The translations under genes and the position numbers were made by a program. Source: Acholoe squamosa (lineage: Eukaryota > Annelida > Polychaeta > Phyllodocida > Polynoidae). Taken from it: 64,000 nt of DNA. Positions 59,204-64,000 of this stretch are shown in pieces; the first letter of the stretch is position 1; the number at the start of each line of letters is the position of its first letter. Location of the stretch: positions 25,875,854 to 25,939,853 of the forward strand of contig OX439036.1 of the NCBI GenBank assembly GCA_949317995.1, in the 5' to 3' direction. The notes beneath the pieces are model-generated. The model saw only the letters and a list, made by a program, of their open reading frames with translations. It made no database searches and was not told the origin of the DNA.

Positions 59204-62200
59204 GTACCGTAAGCGCCGATTGTTATTACTGGTGATAGAACGGGTATTAAAAAAAAAACGGATTATTTATCAACTTGCTCTCTATCTGAGGAAATAATGA
59301 TCACCACCCTCCCATCCATCGGTATCGTCTTGATAAAGGAGCCAGCTAAAAATAAGAGAAGATGGATAAAAAGCGCCGTGCCCCTGATCATTTTCTTGGC
59401 ATGAGGAATCACGCCCGACCAGGCATCAATATTACAATGGTTTCAGTAGGAAGGCCTTGCCAAGCTTACACGTGTCTATTGAAGGCAGCCAGGAGGATTT
59501 AGATGTCAAACTGAAATGCACCCTGCGTCCATAGCCTCCGTCAATTTCAACACAGAATATTTTTGCAGTTAGGGGTCTTGCATGTTCAGAGGTTGGCCAT
59601 GAATAAGCAATGATGATGCGCGTTTATCTGACGACTGAAGGTAGCTTGCCCCTGAAAGGGCTTATACGCCTCAAACGGGGTAGTGGGTAGCACTATTTAA
59701 AAAGGTCCACTGACCCTCCATATATTATTTCACCAGGATCATGCACTTTCCCTCTTACTCTTAATTTCCCTCAATGCAGCGACCACCCGAACCTTTAATT
59801 CATATTAAGTCATTTTCTATCACTGCATGTTTTCACTGTGCGATTCTCCCTTTTATTTCCCATTCAGTTCAGCTTATAATTCCTCGTTTGTTCCATGCCA
59901 TCGATGGCCTTTCATTTTATCTTGGGGGTATTTGTCATTTGTCCTATTGGCCTATATACCGATAGAGTTGCAATTTTTCCTAGTTTACCAGGAAATCCTG
60001 GTATTCTGTGCATATTTATGTATATATTTTACACTTAGTCAGTTTTCTTGAAGTGACATGTTCATGTGGCGAATGCCCCCCCCCCCTCACACACACACAT
60101 TCCGAAACCAAGGAGGCATGCCCAGAAAGAAGTCCAACTCCCTCCTCATCTTTTAAGTATGGATGTGTGTGTTAAGCCTAGGCTGGGTATGGGTCAGGCT
60201 AACATCCATATTCAGATGAGTGTGAGTGAGCCTGCTGTATGAGCTGCTCATGTTGGGGATTGGAGGCTGGTCGTTACCCACTGCCTGCTGGAGGTGCTGC
60301 TATGTCAGAAAGGGGGGGGGGATCAACCCTATCAGCCTGGTGCCCCTGGTGAAAGCCTCCCGCCCCGCCTAGCTTTCAGGGGTCAGCGATATGATGCGCC
60401 TAATGGCCACAGTGCAATTTTAAGGGTCCTCTCCTGCAAGCGGCCTCACTGAGAGAGGTCACCGCAGGCAGGACTAGCTTATAGAGTGCGTGCAGTAGTG
60501 GGGAACGGGCACCGAGGGAAAAGTGCCGATAGAGTAGGTGGATTGAGTTGAGACTGTGACATGTGTCAAGCATGGCCCTCACGCACTTCTAATGATACTG
60601 GTGGTGGGAGGGAGAGTTTTCGGGGGATTTCTACGCATGGTCAATCAGAATGCGAACTGAAGTCCAACTCTGGGTCATGGAATTATATTTAGTACGAATA
60701 CATAGACGACTTAAAACAAGTTATGAATTGTAAAACGGTTACAACAGGCTAGCGTCAACTCCCTACCCAGCTACTTTGTAAATTGGATGTGAATAATCAT
60801 TTTCAGGAAACCAATAATCTGCTAGTTTGGGATGAGGCAAGATCTCATTCCCAATCAGATGACCCATTGCAACACCATATAGGTGGCTCGCCTATCCTGT
60901 CATAAAGGAAGAAGAGCTGAGCTACTCTGAACTGCTCATTGTCATCCCCTGTATTTAAGTTCTCGTACTGGGCACTCCAAGTCATGGAATATAGAAATGG
61001 ATTTCACTGTGGTATTACAGAGAGGAAATTAGAAAAAGTGTACATATCTTTAGTGATCCTCCCCGATAAATCCTTTGAAAAATCCCACAAAACCGCCTGT
61101 TTTGGGGGACAGGTTTATTACCGAGTGCCGACAGGTGGCATAGCTTGATTGAGGGGTGGTTCCTGACCTGTCATCACCTCTTTACGTTCTAGACGTATAC
61201 CTTGTAATTACCGGGTAATATAAAGTGCTCCTTGCAAAGTACTGTACCAGGGTATCTGACTTAGATTAATTCACTCAACTATTTCTATAATTGGGTTGGC
61301 AAGCACAGATAGCACTCTCGTTGATTTAGAACCTTGATCACAAACCACTCAGAAAGTCAGGAAACCTGAAGCATGCTACTGAGGTACTCATGCATGCAGT
61401 CACACAGGGAGGGGTGAGCTGCTCGGGGACAACACCAGTCCCATCCCACCAACCGGTTTCTCACTTCTCCAAAAAATACCCAGATTTATGTAGCCACATC
61501 AGCACGGAAATTGGACGCATAAATGGCTGCCTGGTCGACTGGTCGTCCCTAGGGAGGCATATTTTCACCCACACAAGGGCCAGGTCTTATAAATGAAATC
61601 ATCAGGGAGGTGAAAAAAGAAGGGGAAAGAAATGCCGAGGGCGGTAAGGCATGGTGGGTGGGACTGGAGAGCTGCTAGCCGATACATGTACAGGATAGAT
61701 CCCAGAATTCTTTTGGAGGCTGATGGTATGTGGGTGAGGTTACTCTTTTTTTTTCTTTCTTTTTTGTTGTTGCTAGAGCTGCATCCTTGTCACGAGTAAT
61801 ATATAGAGCATGAATGCTGCATTCACTGTGGGCTCAGCTTAATTAGTATGTCGTGTATCCAGATAGTGAGGAGGCTGTGTGAGTGTCAGGTGGATGGGAT
61901 AATAGGGTAAGGCGGTATAGGAAGTATAGAATTAAGGCCCAAGGCTATAGAATTAAGGCCCAAGGCTTCAAAGCTCAGGCGATTTAAAGTGAAGGACCCA
62001 TTGACCGGTTTGATGGAAGAGGCGTTTCTATCGCCCATCAGATCTGCTAGCCCCTGGTCAATACACCACTCCGTGGAGCATCTGGGAGTAACAAAATAAA
62101 AAAATAACCTGCGACCTATTTCTGTAAACGATTGGGCTGTAAAGGTTATTTCAGTGCCACTTAATTTCCCGGAGAATATAAAATCAGACGCTATCAATAA

Positions 62201-62510
62201 TTATATACACAGCATTGCCATTAACTGCCACGCCTAGTGAGATTCAGTAAAGTGTGGGCGGTATAATGGCGCCAGAACCTTAGCAAAAAGCAGTTATTAA
62301 TCTCCATATATCCATATATGCGACAATTAAATGTAAAAGCTTTTAGGGATGAGTGACTGTGTTCTGGTGGGGGGTGTTCCAGTAGATGTGTGATTACCTG
62401 GGCAGTGGGTATGACGCCCGGGACTGAAATGGTTCCTTCCCGGCCTCATAGAGAGCTGCTCCCCGGGCTGCTCCCCTGCCGCTCCGAGCTGGTGGGAGCT
62501 GTTCACAGGA

Positions 62511-62525
62511 AGTGCCCCCTAGCGG
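62511..62525 (-). promoter_or_regulatory. CTCF-like motif in GC-rich segment
   Basis: Minus strand CCGCTAGGGGGCACT fits the CTCF core (CCRCTAGGGGGCRCT) almost exactly. It is embedded in a GC-rich segment (62400-62600) of an otherwise AT-rich window. Confidence 0.35.
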
Positions 62526-64000
62526 AAGCGCCATGTGCGCTGCCGTAGGGACCCACAGCAGTGCAGGAAATTGTGGGGCGCAAGTGGACGAGATGCCGGC
62601 AGGGTTAGGGTATGGGATTCTGGTATGGATGGAGGAGATGGAGGGGAGGGGGGGGGCACTACCAGAGATGATGAAAGGTGAGGGCAGTTAAGGGGATAAG
62701 GTCAATTGGAGGTGATGAGCAGAGGTGGGTTGAGAAGTGAAAGTCTCGTTTCCTTGAACTGTCCCGAGAGACCTTTTAAGTACCCAAATAACAACTAGAA
62801 GGAGAGACGTAAAACATGGATGTGGCTGGTATTAGGAAATAAGAGCCAGGATGTGGTGAGAAGAGGAGAGTCTCATCTCTCATGAAAGTACCTAGGGGGA
62901 GGCTAATGCACCAAAAACTGCCAAGGCGCAGTTGAAGGCGTGGCTAGGGACTGTTGGAGGTTGGCGGAAGTAGTGGTGGGAAATGGTGCGGCAGGTGAAC
63001 GGTGCTCGTGACAGGGGTGACAAGGGTACTGACAGAGGTTCCGACAGGTGAGGCAATGGCTGCCGGACATTGTGCTGGAGATGGGGAGAGGTGACACAAT
63101 ATACATGTACCTGCCTGTCAGTACGGCAGCAGCAGGTTTAGGGTTCACACACGTTCACCCACACTTACAATCAGTAGCATTTAAACTAGACCCTTTCCCA
63201 ACTACACTCAGGTTAAAGCTCGAATAACGTGTTCTGACATCTTGTTATCTATTAGATATGACCTATATGCACCGCATACTGATGTTTTATACTTTTACGA
63301 TGGCAGGGAACAATTTAAATGCCATCTTTTGTACTTCTCTCGAGCGCCGTCAATGTAAGTAGTATACAGAAATGGGGGTTGGAACCTAGCGCTTAGTTTA
63401 AACTGTAATGGCTGCTCTGTCCTGTCTTAGTTGAAGAATGCTATATACCATGAATGACGAATCCATACCGAACATCTATTGTACAAAAGTACATGAATTT
63501 TTGTTACCTTTGGATCTGTATGCGAATCCCGGCACTCTCTAGTCTAGCTTTTTCCTGCGAAGATCACTCTGAGTAGTATAGGAAATGATGATTTGTTGAG
63601 GGCACATAAACTGATAATTCCTATTGCAAATCTAGAAAACACTGGCGAAAGCAACCGCGTCTACAGTATCAAACAACGCTATATGTAGAAAGGTCAACTT
63701 TCAAACATGTTTAAAGTGACAGGAATTAATGATTGGGACAAGAAGTCCCTTTTCTGACGCATGACCCTCTTTGGTGGCTGTAACCTTCCCATGCCCTGGG
63801 AGATAACAGTGTGGGTTAACCTCGTAATGTCACTTGTAGAAGACACATGTCGTGTAACACACTGGAGGATGGATGGGTGAAGAGGCAGGAGGGACAGGCA
63901 GTCTGTCAGTGAGAGATGTACCTACTGGAGTGTGGCGGTAGTGACGGCTGGGTGGACAGGAGTCCTCCTGTGAGGATGCTCTCGTCTCTAGTCGTCTCCA

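Larger units (their letters stand above)
51982..64000. other. Twelve kilobases without a supportable gene
   Basis: No ORF shows a recognisable domain with splice context. The region has simple pyrimidine-rich and purine-rich patches, a GC-rich segment at 62400-62600, AATGGCGGC or AGATGGCGGC motifs (56185, 58155), AAGATGGCC at 58953, CTCF-like motifs and a palindrome at 59159-59203. It is markedly poorer in MITEs than the left two thirds of the window, which would fit constrained regulatory or intronic DNA, but that is inference. Confidence 0.35.

Noticed and set aside
61886-62197. 103-codon minus-strand ORF
   Set aside because: Contains a short internal duplication (ALGLNSI) from a tandem AAGGCCCAAGGC DNA repeat; no domain or splice support.
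1-64000. CRISPR arrays, operons, rRNA or tRNA genes
   Set aside because: The window is animal nuclear DNA with spliced genes. The repeat clusters lack CRISPR-like spacer regularity, and no rRNA or tRNA signature was recognised by eye.

Overview
This is a stretch of animal nuclear DNA. It is intron-rich, AT-rich and heavily populated by short non-autonomous transposons. The genes (C-terminal dystrophin, MAIP1, an otopetrin, a membrane progestin receptor), together with the simple intron structure and repeats with long poly-G/poly-C tracts, suggest a marine invertebrate, perhaps an invertebrate deuterostome such as a hemichordate, echinoderm or amphioxus. The sequence alone does not fix the species. 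All gene models here come from reading splice sites, exon phases and family motifs by eye; no alignment or search was run.

Layout. (1) 489-4230, plus strand: the last seven coding exons of a dystrophin, followed by its 3' UTR; the rest of the gene lies left of the window. (2) 6546-11069, minus strand: MAIP1, a mitochondrial matrix protein, convergent with dystrophin. Its 3.3-kb last intron holds an inverted pair of SINE-like elements and a cluster of eight copies of one short motif. (3) 11.1-14.5 kb: transposon remnants, including a TIR element with a 7-bp target duplication and a second motif-cluster element. (4) 14516-22080, minus strand: a six-exon otopetrin (proton channel family). All its splice junctions agree in phase, but the reading frame breaks about four times, so it looks like a pseudogene or a badly sequenced gene. 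A 5'-truncated LINE sits in one of its introns on the opposite strand. (5) 22.4-30.3 kb: intergenic, with a GA microsatellite, a hAT-like MITE with an 8-bp target duplication, a head-to-tail MITE dimer and a 588-bp tandem duplication. (6) 30322-32058, minus strand: an intact two-coding-exon membrane progestin receptor (PAQR class II). (7) 32-46 kb: a nursery of nested MITEs, a foldback element and one weak terminal-exon candidate. (8) 46.06-48.49 kb: a regular 13-unit array of 134-bp repeats enclosed by inverted repeats. (9) 48.5-64 kb: no gene I can support; it may be intronic or regulatory DNA, with some CTCF-like and YY1-like motifs and one near-perfect palindrome.

The four genes show no functional partnership; they are ordinary neighbours. 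The unusual content is repeat architecture: two elements in which the terminal motif recurs many times inside in both orientations, a foldback element built from 15-20 bp sub-repeats, a TIR family with 7-bp target duplications seen in two copies, and the inverted-repeat-bounded 134-bp array.
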